Positions 54,190-63,082 are shown, counted from the stretch's first letter. The stretch: DNA of 64,000 nucleotides from Urinicoccus massiliensis (GCF_900120405.1 NZ_LT635493.1:347037-411036); one strand, 5' to 3'. The notes: generated from the sequence alone by a model not told the origin. Made by a program: numbers and translations.

Positions 54190-54310
54190 AAAAAAAGACC
54201 CCTGTTTCCCAAAGGAAACAAAGGTCTTGCTACCACTAAGGGTTCTTTCCCGGGATAAATCCGAACTGACGAGAAAGAAAGATAAGCTACTCCCCTTCGA
54301 TTTACTTAAG
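54190..54310 (-). promoter_or_regulatory. yybP-ykoY (Mn2+) riboswitch with terminator
   Basis: The minus-strand leader contains the aptamer landmarks AAGGGGAGTAGC near its start and GTAGCAAGACC near its end. The downstream AAGACC is also the 5' arm of an intrinsic terminator (AAGACCTTTGTTTCC and matching GGAAACAGGGGTCTT, then T7). The two folds exclude each other, so metal binding should prevent termination and turn on the ATPase gene. Confidence 0.85.
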
Positions 54311-54368
54311 TCTTATTATACATGATTCCACCAGGAAAGAAAATATAAATTTCATCCTCCCGGCAAAA

Positions 54369-54399
54369 AAATAGGGCCCGGCCCTTACCGGCCAGGTCC
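54369..54399 (-). terminator. Terminator of serS
   Basis: GGGaCCtGGCC with GGCCgGGcCC arms followed on the minus strand by TATTTTTTT. Confidence 0.8.
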
Positions 54400-54405
54400 C
54401 AAATT

Positions 54406-55695
54406 TTATTTTCCAACTTTTTCCAATTTTTCATGGCCCCCCATATAGGGTCTTAAAACTTCCGGTATGGTAACAGAGCCGTCTTCTTGGAGGTGGTTTT
54501 CCAGGTAGGCAATGAGCATCCTAGGTGGAGCCACCACGGTATTGTTGAGGGTGTGGGCAAAGTAGTTGCCTTCTTGGCCCCGGATCCGGATTCCCAACCG
54601 TCTGGCTTGGGCATCTCCCAGGTTGGAGCAAGACCCCACTTCAAAATATTTCTTTTGTCTGGGGCTCCAGGCTTCCACATCCAGGCTCTTGACCTTGAGG
54701 TCTGCCAGGTCTCCAGAACAACATTCCAGGGTCCGGACGGGAATGTCCAGGCTCCGGAAGAGGTCCACAGTGTTTTGCCATAATTTTTCAAACCAGTCCT
54801 TGGAATCTTCCGGCTTACAGATAACCACCATCTCTTGTTTTTCAAATTGGTGGATCCGGTAGACCCCCCTTTCTTCAATGCCATGGGCTCCTACTTCTTT
54901 TCGGAAGCAGGGAGAATAGGAAGTCAGGCTCAAGGGGAGCTTGTCTTCTTCCTGGATGGTATTGATATAGCGACCAATCATGGAGTGTTCGCTGGTGCCG
55001 ATTAAATAGAGGTCTTCCCCTTCAATCTTGTACATCATGTCTTCCATTTCATCAAAAGACATAACCCCGGTAACCACGTCGGACCGGATCATAAAGGGAG
55101 GCAGGCAATAGGTAAAGCCCCGGTCAATCATAAAGTCCCGGGCATAGCTTATCACGGCTGAATGGAGTCTGGCAATGTCTCCTTGGAGGTAGTAAAAACC
55201 CGCTCCGGAAGTCTTCCGGGCAGCATCTAGGTCCAGGCCATTAAAGGATTCCATAATATCCACATGGTAGGGAATTTCATAGTCGGGAACTTTGGGGTCG
55301 CCAAATTTTTCAATTTCCACATTTTCAGAGTCGTCCTTGCCAATGGGCACGGAGGGATCAATGATTTGGGGAATTTGCATCATGATTTTTTTAATTTTTT
55401 CTTCCAATTCCAAGGTCCGGGCTTGGTCCTCTTCCAATTCTTGGTTGACTTGGACCACTTCTGCCTTGACCTTTTCTGCCTGGTCCTTGTCCCCTTGGGC
55501 CATGAACTTGCCGATTTCCTTGGACTTCTTGTTTCTTATAGCCCTGAGGTCGTCTCCCTTGGTCTTAAGGTCCCGGTATTCTTGGTCATAGGCAATGACT
55601 TGGTCTACCAGGGGCAACTTGTGGTCTTGAAACTTCTTTTTGATATTTTCTTTAACTTGGTCCGGATTGGCCCGGACAAATTTTAAATCTAACAT
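54406..55695 (-). CDS. serS: Seryl-tRNA synthetase
   Basis: 429 residues. N-terminal long antiparallel coiled coil (~30-105, KTKGDDLRAIRNKKSKEIG...ELEEKIKK) that grips the tRNA-Ser long arm. Class II catalytic core with motif 2 FRKEVGAHGIEERGVYRIHQFEKQEM and motif 3 PPRMLIAYLENH. Expression is controlled by an upstream T-box with a serine codon. ATG 55695 follows GGAGAGAAAGGA. Confidence 0.97.
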   Translation of the reverse strand: MLDLKFVRANPDQVKENIKKKFQDHKLPLVDQVIAYDQEYRDLKTKGDDLRAIRNKKSKEIGKFMAQGDKDQAEKVKAEVVQVNQELEEDQARTLELEEKIKKIMMQIPQIIDPSVPIGKDDSENVEIEKFGDPKVPDYEIPYHVDIMESFNGLDLDAARKTSGAGFYYLQGDIARLHSAVISYARDFMIDRGFTYCLPPFMIRSDVVTGVMSFDEMEDMMYKIEGEDLYLIGTSEHSMIGRYINTIQEEDKLPLSLTSYSPCFRKEVGAHGIEERGVYRIHQFEKQEMVVICKPEDSKDWFEKLWQNTVDLFRSLDIPVRTLECCSGDLADLKVKSLDVEAWSPRQKKYFEVGSCSNLGDAQARRLGIRIRGQEGNYFAHTLNNTVVAPPRMLIAYLENHLQEDGSVTIPEVLRPYMGGHEKLEKVGK

Positions 55696-55719
55696 GACAG
55701 TCCTTTCTCTCCATAAAAT

Positions 55720-55907
55720 AAAAAAAGCTCCTTCGTCAAGGGACGAAAAAGCTCCGCGGTGCCACCCTTTTTAGCATCTATACTCACTTAGAAAAATCAA
55801 GCTCCGAGATGGATTCCATAGTCCCTGCCACATTTTTCCACCAAACAAATGCTCTCTATAGGCCCCTTCCATGTACTAGTTCTCTTCATCGCTCTATTAA
55901 ATTGCTT
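55720..55907 (-). promoter_or_regulatory. T-box leader of serS, specifier UCC (Ser)
   Basis: The T-box sequence AGGGTGGCACCGCGG is at 55768-55754. The stem I AGAGAG element and the specifier loop GGAATCCA place UCC at 55813-55811. A terminator (AGCTTTTTCGTC and complement, T7) follows. Uncharged tRNA-Ser should pair with the UCC and the T-box bulge, stabilise the antiterminator and allow serS transcription. Confidence 0.92.
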
Positions 55908-55909
55908 CC

Positions 55910-55938
55910 ATTATAGCAAAGATTCTGGGTCTTGACAA
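55910..55938 (-). promoter_or_regulatory. Promoter of serS inside the end of the HAD gene
   Basis: TTGTCA, 17-nt spacer, perfect TATAAT on the minus strand. The -10 overlaps the stop codon of the HAD phosphatase gene. Confidence 0.8.
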
Positions 55939-56591
55939 GCCGGGATTCTCCCCCGGACCAGGTCCATGATTTCCGGCCCCTCCAGGTCATAACTTGGCCG
56001 ACCCCCTTCTCTTTTATCGTCTGGATCCCAGGAATTTTGAATATAAATTCCCCAGATGCCCAAAGTTTCGGCAGCCCTTAGGGCATAGAGGCTGTCTTCT
56101 AAATAGATGAGGTCCGGCCCCTGGAGGCCCAGGTCTTTTAAAATTTCCCGAAAAATTTCCGGGTCTTCCTTGCCCTTGGCCCGGCCCCCTGTGGACCAGA
56201 TTTTTTGAAAATAAGGATCCAGGTCCAAGACTTCCAGAGCCCCCTGGATGAAATTCTCTGGTGTTTGACTACAGATATAGCAGGGAATTTTTTCTCCTGC
56301 CAAGGCCTGTAAAAGTTCCCGGATCCCGGGCCTTAAAAGAGGGGCCTCCAGATAAAAATGCCGCAATTCTTCCTCCATCCCCTCCTGAATTTCTTGGAGG
56401 GACATAGACAAGTTATAGGCTTTTTTTAAATACCGATAGCCCTCCTGGTCCGTCATGGAATAGAGGGTCTTACCCAGGTCTTCCTCCACTTCCAGGCCCA
56501 GGCCCTGGATAAAATTAGGGCCCAGGTCCTGCCACATGTCCATGGAGTCCAGGATGACCCCGTCCAGGTCAAAAAGTATTCCTCGAATCAA
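55911..56591 (-). CDS. HAD-family phosphatase
   Basis: 226 residues. Motif I FDLDGVILDS at residues 6-15, motif II around YICSQTPE near 105, motif III Lys in RAKGKEDPEIF near 139, motif IV YLEDSLYALRAA near 162. A helical cap lies between motifs I and II. This resembles phosphoglycolate phosphatase/beta-phosphoglucomutase-type HAD hydrolases; the substrate cannot be told. TTG start at 56591 with GGGAGG just upstream. Confidence 0.85.
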   Translation of the reverse strand: MIRGILFDLDGVILDSMDMWQDLGPNFIQGLGLEVEEDLGKTLYSMTDQEGYRYLKKAYNLSMSLQEIQEGMEEELRHFYLEAPLLRPGIRELLQALAGEKIPCYICSQTPENFIQGALEVLDLDPYFQKIWSTGGRAKGKEDPEIFREILKDLGLQGPDLIYLEDSLYALRAAETLGIWGIYIQNSWDPDDKREGGRPSYDLEGPEIMDLVRGRIPACQDPESLL

Positions 56592-56607
56592 GTCTTCCTC
56601 CCTTTTG

Positions 56608-56638
56608 AAAAAAGAGCCCTCTCCAGGAGAAGGCTCTT
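56608..56638 (-). terminator. Terminator after the phosphodiester glycosidase gene
   Basis: AAGAGCC/GGCTCTT stem ending in six T on the minus strand, between the glycosidase stop and the HAD start. Confidence 0.85.
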
Positions 56639-56644
56639 GCTTAT

Positions 56645-58714
56645 TTACATGGCTCCTTGGACTCTTTCCAAAATCCGGACAACTTGTCCCTCTGGTTGGT
56701 AGTCCACTGTCATGGCCAGGTTTTCCACTACAAAACGAATGGGCACCAGGGTCCTTTGGTCTTTAACCATGGCCGGTGTGTCAATGACAACTTCTTGGCC
56801 ATTGACCAAAATCCTGGTGGAATCCAGGGGCAGAACCAGGTCTTGTCCCTTGTGGTTGATGTGGATGGTTTGATTTTCTTGGTCCCAATCCACTTGGCCT
56901 CCCAGACTTTCTACTAGGAAGCGTAAGGGAACCAGGGTCCGGTTGTTGGTGGCCATGGGAGCTACGTCCATGGACCTTTTGGCCCCGTCAATGGTGTAGT
57001 CTTTTTTGCCAATGGCCATTTCAATCATCCGGTAGTCCTTGTTGTAAATGGGCACCTTGATGGTCATCTTGTCGTATTGGACCTTTAAATAACCCAGGGC
57101 TTGGTCCAGGGTGTCTTGGACCTGGATGGTATTGCCTTGGACTTGGCCTTGGAAACCTTCCAAAGAATATTGGGCCACAGAAGGATCAATGGCCACACTC
57201 TTCTTGTCCAGTTTTTCCCCTTGGACTTGGAAATTCGTCATCATACCAGGACCCATTTTTGGATTGGCCAGTTTGACATTTAAGGACTTCAAGCCCTCAG
57301 ACCCTTGAACAGTTAGGTTCATGGTGTTGCGGATTCCATCAATGTTTCCCACAACTTGGACTTGGCCAATTTGCCTCCCCACATAACTGTTGCCTGGAAG
57401 CATTTGATCTCCCACCCGGTAGAGTTGCTTCATGGCTTGGGTTTTCTTGGCCACATAGTTGGCATCCCAGCCCTTCATGTTAAAGCGGGCTTCTTCTCCC
57501 AAGACAATGGAAGAGGGCCCTTCCAAACGGACAGCTGCCAAGGGACCTTCTTGAGCCCGGTTAAAGACACCCACCCCGTTGACGACAGGTCTTTGGGCTG
57601 AGGGGCCAGGTCTTGTAACGACAGTTTGGTCAAAGTCCCCAGCATGCTTGATGGTCATGGCAGTGGACCCGCCACCATCCAAGTTGACAGCCCGTTGGCA
57701 CTTGAGATTTTCCACGATAAAGTTGGAGACTTCACTTAATTGCATCCCCACACTCCGGCTGGATTTTTCCACAGAAACCAGGTAGATCTTCTTGCCATCA
57801 GCAGAAATTCCAGCAGCCGTTCTGGGCCGGAAACCCGCAATGGATTCCGGGGCCAATTGGTAGGGAATGGCTACAGCATTGTCCACCAAGAGGCCATGGC
57901 CTCCTACGAGGAACTTCCAATTTCTCTTGGGGTAGATGGCGTAGTTTAATTGGACCTTGTCTCCCTTTTTCACATTGTCCCGGATAAAGTTGGCTGCAGA
58001 ATTGTTGGCTTGGACAATAATCTTGCCTTGGGGCACAGCCATGCGAAGGGGGCTTCCCAAGCTCACTTGCTCTACCACATTGTTGGCATTGATTAAAACT
58101 TCCGCTCCACCAGACTTAAATTTTCCCCGGCTGATGCTGGACCAGTGGTCGTTGTAGATGTGGAGAGTATCCAGATGGGAGTCCGCTCCGGAAATATTGT
58201 CCCAGTATTGGGCCTTGTTGAGACCCCGGATGGGGAAGGACCTTCCATTGGCTGCAGTAAAGTTTCCCTTAAAGGTGATGGCGTCAATAAAGGCCTTGTT
58301 GTTGCCGTCAATCCCCAGGGAATAATAGCCGATGGAATTCATGGGTGCTGACACCAGGCGACCTTGGAGGACACTGGCTCCCAAGGGAGCGCCCTGGGCC
58401 CGCATATTGAAAAAGTCTCCATTCACCAGGGCTATGGAGTCCACCCTCTTGCTCATTTGGGAAACCGTGGCTTTTTGGGTGTACTTTCCGGCCCCCGTGA
58501 CCAGGCCCACCTCCAGGTTGGAATTATTGATATCACATTCCACCACATTGACCCGGACTTTTCCCCTATTGGTTTGACTTTGGTAGAGGGTCCGGACAGC
58601 CCCGGGACCAATGGGTTCTCTTTCCAAAACCTGGGCCTTGGCATAGGTCTTTATGGGAAGCAAGACACTTGCCACCAGGGCCAGGGTCATGAATTTTCCT
58701 AACTTTACCTTCAT
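56645..58714 (-). CDS. Secreted phosphodiester glycosidase-family protein with stalk domain
   Basis: 689 residues with a signal peptide (VLLPIKTYAKA). Residues ~70-380 match the NAGPA/phosphodiester glycosidase fold, with VNGDFFNMRAQGAPLGASV near 97-115, GGHGLLVDN, RPRTAAGISADGKKIYLVSV and the NLDGGGSTAMTI motif near 345. A beta-rich linker follows, then a copper-amine-oxidase-N-like pair at the C-terminus (RTLVPLRFLVESLGGQVDW, RTLVPIRFVVENLAMTVDY). Such enzymes uncover GlcNAc-1-phosphate diesters or process wall polymers; the substrate here is unknown. AGGAG precedes ATG 58714. Confidence 0.88.
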   Translation of the reverse strand: MKVKLGKFMTLALVASVLLPIKTYAKAQVLEREPIGPGAVRTLYQSQTNRGKVRVNVVECDINNSNLEVGLVTGAGKYTQKATVSQMSKRVDSIALVNGDFFNMRAQGAPLGASVLQGRLVSAPMNSIGYYSLGIDGNNKAFIDAITFKGNFTAANGRSFPIRGLNKAQYWDNISGADSHLDTLHIYNDHWSSISRGKFKSGGAEVLINANNVVEQVSLGSPLRMAVPQGKIIVQANNSAANFIRDNVKKGDKVQLNYAIYPKRNWKFLVGGHGLLVDNAVAIPYQLAPESIAGFRPRTAAGISADGKKIYLVSVEKSSRSVGMQLSEVSNFIVENLKCQRAVNLDGGGSTAMTIKHAGDFDQTVVTRPGPSAQRPVVNGVGVFNRAQEGPLAAVRLEGPSSIVLGEEARFNMKGWDANYVAKKTQAMKQLYRVGDQMLPGNSYVGRQIGQVQVVGNIDGIRNTMNLTVQGSEGLKSLNVKLANPKMGPGMMTNFQVQGEKLDKKSVAIDPSVAQYSLEGFQGQVQGNTIQVQDTLDQALGYLKVQYDKMTIKVPIYNKDYRMIEMAIGKKDYTIDGAKRSMDVAPMATNNRTLVPLRFLVESLGGQVDWDQENQTIHINHKGQDLVLPLDSTRILVNGQEVVIDTPAMVKDQRTLVPIRFVVENLAMTVDYQPEGQVVRILERVQGAM

Positions 58715-58766
58715 GTAAATCTCCTTTCATATTCTCTACTCTTTATTATAACGGACTTTAGACAAA

Positions 58767-58814
58767 AAACTCCAAGAAAAAAATTACATTTTAATAACAT
58801 TTCTCTTGGAGTTT
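58767..58814 (-). terminator. Terminator of the MATE transporter gene
   Basis: AAACTCCAAGA/TCTTGGAGTTT arms with an A/T-rich loop, followed by TTTT. Confidence 0.7.
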
Positions 58815-58826
58815 CCTTAAGCCGGC

Positions 58827-60209
58827 CTAGGCCAGCTGACTTTTTAATTTTTCCATGTCCAGGATTTCCTTGTAAATCAAGACCACCGACACAGCAAAGG
58901 CTGCAATATCCGAAATCGGCCCTGCATAAAGGACCCCCTCAATGCCGAAAAAGCGGGCAAAAAAATAAATCAGGGGTACCAGGAAGATAATTTGCCGGGT
59001 CAGAGAAATCAAGGTCCCCCTTAGGGCCTTGCCAATTCCCGTGAAGAAAAAGGCCGTCAGAGGTTGGATCCCATCCAGGAAGATAGTGCCGCAAAAAATG
59101 CGGAAATACTTGATTCCAAATTGGTAGTAGAGGTCCGACCCCTCTCCGAAAAGCATGAGGATTTGTTTGGGGAAAATTTCTATAATTAAAAAGGTAATCA
59201 CCGAGCAAATCATAATGGGTTTTAAGGCCTTGAAGTAGGCCTCCTTGACCCGGTCATACTGCTTGGCCCCGTAGTTGTAGCCAATAATGGGTTGGGCCCC
59301 GCCTGAAACCCCAATGACAAAGGAGATATAAATAACCGTCACCTTGCTGATAACCCCCACTGCCGCCAGGGGAATTTCCGCCCCATAGATGGATTGGCCC
59401 CCAAAATAAGTCAGGACATTGTTTAAGACAATTTGAGTTACCATAAAAGCCAATTGGTTAATCAAGGGACTGGCCCCCAGGCTGAAAATATTTTTTGCAT
59501 AAGACCACTTGGGCCAGGGCAGGTGGAATTTTTGGTCCACACTCTTTAAGTTCATCAGGTAGATAAGACAGAGGATAAAGCCGACATATTGGCCAATAAT
59601 GGTGGCCAAACCAGCCCCCGCCATCCCCCACTTAAAGACAAAAATAAAAATAGGGTCCAGGATGGTGTTGATGATGGCCCCTACCAGGTTGGCCATCATG
59701 GCAAACTTGGGGCCCCCGTCAGCCCGGATGACATTGGTTAGCCCGGCAACCCCCATAAGAGCCGGCATACCCAGGTTAATCATAAGCATGTATTCATAGG
59801 CCAGGGGCAGGACCTTTTCCGTGGCCCCAAAGCCAATTAAGAGAGGCTTTAAAAAAATCCGGGTAGAAACCATTAAAAGCAGACTAACCAAAAAAAGCAA
59901 AGACAGGCCCTGGAAGATATAATTCCCCGCCAGGTCCTTTTTATTCCGCCCCAGGTTTAGAGAATAAGAAGCCGAAGCCCCGACCCCCACTAGAAGCCCC
60001 AGGGCCAGGGCCATGTTGGTAAAGGGAAAAGCCACATTGGTGGCCGCATTGCCCAGGATCCCCACCCCTTGGCCAATAAAAATTTGGTCCACAATATTGT
60101 AAAGAGCCCCCACCAGGCCACTGATAATAGAAGGAACCGCATATTGACGAATCAGGGGACCAATTTCCCCATAACCCATGGGATTCCGATATTCATGACT
60201 CCTAGTCAC
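58827..60209 (-). CDS. MATE family efflux transporter
   Basis: 460 residues, twelve membrane helices in two similar halves. Opening GEIGPLIRQYAVPSIISGLVGALYNIVDQIFIGQGVG and GASASYSLNLGRN are typical MatE features; the second half has GVSGGAQPIIGYNYGAKQYDR. Na+- or H+-coupled export of drugs or metabolites. GTG start at 60209 with AAAGGAG upstream; an ATG ten codons in is possible. Monocistronic. Confidence 0.93.
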   Translation of the reverse strand: MTRSHEYRNPMGYGEIGPLIRQYAVPSIISGLVGALYNIVDQIFIGQGVGILGNAATNVAFPFTNMALALGLLVGVGASASYSLNLGRNKKDLAGNYIFQGLSLLFLVSLLLMVSTRIFLKPLLIGFGATEKVLPLAYEYMLMINLGMPALMGVAGLTNVIRADGGPKFAMMANLVGAIINTILDPIFIFVFKWGMAGAGLATIIGQYVGFILCLIYLMNLKSVDQKFHLPWPKWSYAKNIFSLGASPLINQLAFMVTQIVLNNVLTYFGGQSIYGAEIPLAAVGVISKVTVIYISFVIGVSGGAQPIIGYNYGAKQYDRVKEAYFKALKPIMICSVITFLIIEIFPKQILMLFGEGSDLYYQFGIKYFRIFCGTIFLDGIQPLTAFFFTGIGKALRGTLISLTRQIIFLVPLIYFFARFFGIEGVLYAGPISDIAAFAVSVVLIYKEILDMEKLKSQLA

Positions 60210-60420
60210 CCCACCACTCCTTTCAAAAAAAAGAAAGCCCCTAAAGGACTTACATGTACATAGTCAAATTTTTCATTTGTTTATTTCTTATAATACCTTA
60301 TATAGTATATACCCATTTCTAGCCCAGGTCAAGTAAATATCCAGGAAAACCAATCCTAGGCCCAAATTAATAAGCAAAACATATAAATATTGGTCCAATA
60401 TAAATAAACAGAATTTCCCA

Positions 60421-60503
60421 TGTAGGGGCGACCTGGTGTCGCCCGTATGGATAAACAGAATATATAAATACAGGTCCAAGATAAATACCCAGAAAACCAA
60501 TTG
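60421..60503. repeat. Palindromic direct repeat, copy 1
   Basis: Starts TGTAGGGGCGACCTGGTGTC (hairpin GGGCGAC/GTCGCCC) and ends ACCAATTG. Copy 2 differs by one extra A. Confidence 0.85.
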
Positions 60504-60692
60504 TAGGGGCGACCCATGCCCTAGCCCGAAATCTATGATTTCGCGGCAGGTCTCATGCCAAGATTTCCTGTGAAAGCTTTGCTTGAACAGCTAGAAATCG
60601 ACGGCTGTCTAGCCCGTTCCCTTCAATTCCGGATATGTTTATATAGGGTATTGCCCCTATTCACATTATTCCCATATCAACATATTTCCCTA

Positions 60693-60718
60693 TACGGGCC
60701 TGACAAGCAGGCCCCTAC
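60693..60718. repeat. Related palindrome with changed stem
   Basis: On the minus strand GTAGGGGCCTGCTTGTCAGG then CCCGTA. Same outer frame as the direct repeats but a different, still self-complementary stem (GGGCCTG/CAGGCCC). Confidence 0.6.
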
Positions 60719-60774
60719 ATAGGTCCCTGCATCCCCAAATATATAAATATAAGGAATAAATTTTATACCCCAAT

Positions 60775-60858
60775 TGTAGGGGCGACCTGGTGTCGCCCGT
60801 ATGGATAAACAGAATATATAAATACAGGTCCAAGATAAATACCCAGAAAAACCAATTG
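60775..60858. repeat. Palindromic direct repeat, copy 2
   Basis: Near-identical to 60421-60503, in the same orientation, 354 bp further on. Recombination between the copies would delete the DNA between them. Confidence 0.85.
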
Positions 60859-61000
60859 CTTGCATAAGACCTACTATGGTTCCTTCGTCGCCAAGTTAGG
60901 TCTGGAAGAGGTCGCGGCGTTTCAAATCTTTGACTGGAAGTTTAATTCCTTAGCCTCTCAGGTCTTCTAAAAACTTTTCCTATTTTTAGCTTCCCCCACC

Positions 61001-62266
61001 CTAGTCAAATTCTTTCAAATAATCCCGGTTGCCCAAGACTTCATTTAAAATCACTTCATCTGTTTTTTTCATGCCGTAGCGGGCGATATTGCCCATCACT
61101 TCCAGGGTTTGGTCGATGTCGTCTTTGATAATCCCGTCCTGGGCCTTGAAGGACTGGCCGGCCTTGGCTTGGTCGTAGGCCAAAAAGGCATTTCTAAGGC
61201 TGGAGGCGATTTTCATGGCACAGGAGGCCTTGGCTCCGTCACAGAGGATGCCCCCATTGACGGCCAGGGCATTGGCCAGGGTTTCTTTAATGACTTGCCG
61301 GTCTTCTCCTTTTAAAAAGGCGATGCCGCAAATGGCGCTGGAGGCTGCGGAAACGACTCCGCAATAGGCGGATAGTTTTCCAATATTTTTCTTTTGGTAG
61401 AGGGCCAGGAGGTTTGAAAATAAAAGGCCTCTTTGGAGTTTTTCGCAGTCTAGGTTTTTTTCCTTGGCATAGACAATCAAGGGGACGGATACGGAAATCC
61501 CCTGGTTGCCGGACCCGGAATTAATAACCACGGGGTTTTCTGCTCCGGACATCCGAGCATCAGACCCGGCGGCTGTATAGGCGACAATTTTTTCTCTCAG
61601 GTCTTGGGGGTGTCTTTCTAGGATCAAACGTCCAATGCCGGACCCCCAGGGGTTTTGGATTCCCTCTTGGGCTATGGCATAGTTATAGGAAATCTCTCGG
61701 TCTAAAAGGTCTTGGAAGTCTTTTAGGTCGACTTTTTGAGCATAGTCGTAAATTTGGTCAAAGGAAAAATCCACCTGGACTTCTTCCTGGATGGAGTGGT
61801 CTTTTTGGTAGAGGACTTGTCCATCTTTTTCAATCCGGACGATGTTGGTGTGTTCGTCCACTACAAGGACCCGGGCATGGGAGTCTTGGTAGGAGGCTTG
61901 GATGTCTATATAGAGGTTGGCCACATTTTCTTTCAAGTGGACCTGGATCCGGCCTTGCTGGATAAAACGGTCGCAATCTTCCAACCGGGTCTTGTCGATA
62001 TGGGCCAAGACTTCCAGCTCATGGGTCGATTGGCCTAAAAGGGCCCCGGCTGCCAGGGAGATGTCGATGCCCTTGCGACCCTGGGTCCCTGGCACATAGA
62101 CGCTATGGGCATTTTTTATCATATTGGCTGACAGGTCGGCCCGAATCTGGTCTGGTTCATGGCCCAAGACCTCCTTGGCCTTGGTTGCGGCATAGGCCAG
62201 GGCAATGGGTTCGGTACAGCCAAAGGCGGTTTTCAATTCTCTTTTTAGATAGTCCTTGTAGTTCAT
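61001..62266 (-). CDS. L-cysteine desulfidase/serine dehydratase-alpha-like protein (UPF0597, CyuA type)
   Basis: 421 residues from MNYKDYLKREL; AAGGAG lies before ATG 62266, so a GTG/ATG six codons upstream is rejected. Family landmarks are AFGCTEPIALAYAA near residue 16, SANMIKNAHSVYVPGTQGRKGI near 45, NSGSGNQGISVSVPLI near 255, and SAYCGVVSAASSAICGIAF near 300, giving the three conserved cysteines expected for an Fe-S cluster. Homologues degrade cysteine to pyruvate, sulfide and ammonia or act on serine. Monocistronic; no transporter gene next to it. Confidence 0.88.
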   Translation of the reverse strand: MNYKDYLKRELKTAFGCTEPIALAYAATKAKEVLGHEPDQIRADLSANMIKNAHSVYVPGTQGRKGIDISLAAGALLGQSTHELEVLAHIDKTRLEDCDRFIQQGRIQVHLKENVANLYIDIQASYQDSHARVLVVDEHTNIVRIEKDGQVLYQKDHSIQEEVQVDFSFDQIYDYAQKVDLKDFQDLLDREISYNYAIAQEGIQNPWGSGIGRLILERHPQDLREKIVAYTAAGSDARMSGAENPVVINSGSGNQGISVSVPLIVYAKEKNLDCEKLQRGLLFSNLLALYQKKNIGKLSAYCGVVSAASSAICGIAFLKGEDRQVIKETLANALAVNGGILCDGAKASCAMKIASSLRNAFLAYDQAKAGQSFKAQDGIIKDDIDQTLEVMGNIARYGMKKTDEVILNEVLGNRDYLKEFD

Positions 62267-62333
62267 AAGTCCACTCCTTTTCACTTTTATTATACTAAAT
62301 AATCGCCGGGAGTTACAATTGAACTTTTACAAA

Positions 62334-62362
62334 AAGACCCCTGTAGCTGCTACAGGGGTCTT
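62334..62362 (-). terminator. Terminator of the lipoprotein pair
   Basis: Perfect 14-bp arms AAGACCCCTGTAGC around one T, with TTTTT following on the minus strand. Confidence 0.88.
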
Positions 62363-62437
62363 GGCTTTTCTTGTTTTTTAGAAATCTAAAGCGAGTGAAA
62401 ATTTAGATGTGCTCTTATTTAATTTTCCCTACTCTTT

Positions 62438-63073
62438 TTAGTCTTCCAGGACCTGGATCTTGTAGATTTGTCCCAGGAAGATGGGGGTGGATTTTTCTGG
62501 TTCTTCCTGGCTGATTTGGCCGTCAAACCAAACTTCCACTTCCTTGCCCTCTAGGCCTTGTGTCGTGACCTGGCCGTCTTTGGCGTGGTCTAGGTTGTCA
62601 ATATCTAGGGCAATGGGTTTGGTCAAGGCTCTTTTCAGCAAGACAAACCCGTCGTCTATTTCTGTGGCTTGAACTAAAAGTCGGTCTTCTTCTGTCTCCA
62701 GGACCCGGGCCTTGAAATGGGCCACACAGCTGGGAATTTGATTGCTATCCATGGCTATGTTTTGGAAGAGGATCCACTGGTCGTCAATTTTTACACTGAC
62801 ATAGCCGCCCTCCCAAACCTGCCAGTCATAGCTCTTGCCAAAGTTGGACTGGTTGTCTTCCCGGGGTTCTTGGCTATTGGGGACGGTGGATGTAATTTGT
62901 CCGTCGGCTGTTCCGCAGGTCACCAGGCTATTGACATAGCCGGTGGACAGGTAGAGCTCGTCCTTGATCCGGACCATGGGACCCAGGGCTGGTTGGCTAG
63001 CTTCTTTTTCTCCTTGGCAGGCCACTAGGCAAATTAAGGCCAGACCAAGGAGGATTTTTAAGATTTTTTTCAT
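62438..63073 (-). CDS. Lipoprotein of unknown function
   Basis: 211 residues. Signal MKKILKILLGLALICLVAC with lipobox LVAC. The mature part has LYLSTGYVNSLVTCGTADGQITS, a segment seen in several small Firmicutes lipoproteins, and a C-terminal beta-rich domain (ITPIFLGQIYKIQVL-like end) resembling OB-like folds. No function assigned. Second gene of a two-lipoprotein operon, nine bases after the first. Confidence 0.75.
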   Translation of the reverse strand: MKKILKILLGLALICLVACQGEKEASQPALGPMVRIKDELYLSTGYVNSLVTCGTADGQITSTVPNSQEPREDNQSNFGKSYDWQVWEGGYVSVKIDDQWILFQNIAMDSNQIPSCVAHFKARVLETEEDRLLVQATEIDDGFVLLKRALTKPIALDIDNLDHAKDGQVTTQGLEGKEVEVWFDGQISQEEPEKSTPIFLGQIYKIQVLED

Positions 63074-63082
63074 TGCCTCCTC

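Larger units (their letters stand above)
60210..61000. other. Intergenic region rich in palindromic repeats
   Basis: 791 bp without a confident gene. It contains two ~83-bp near-identical direct repeats, several hairpins of the GTAGGGG...CCCGTA type, a CGAAATC/GATTTCG hairpin (about 60528-60543) and a 33-codon plus-strand frame ending near 60970 that may be a gene remnant. Confidence 0.7.
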
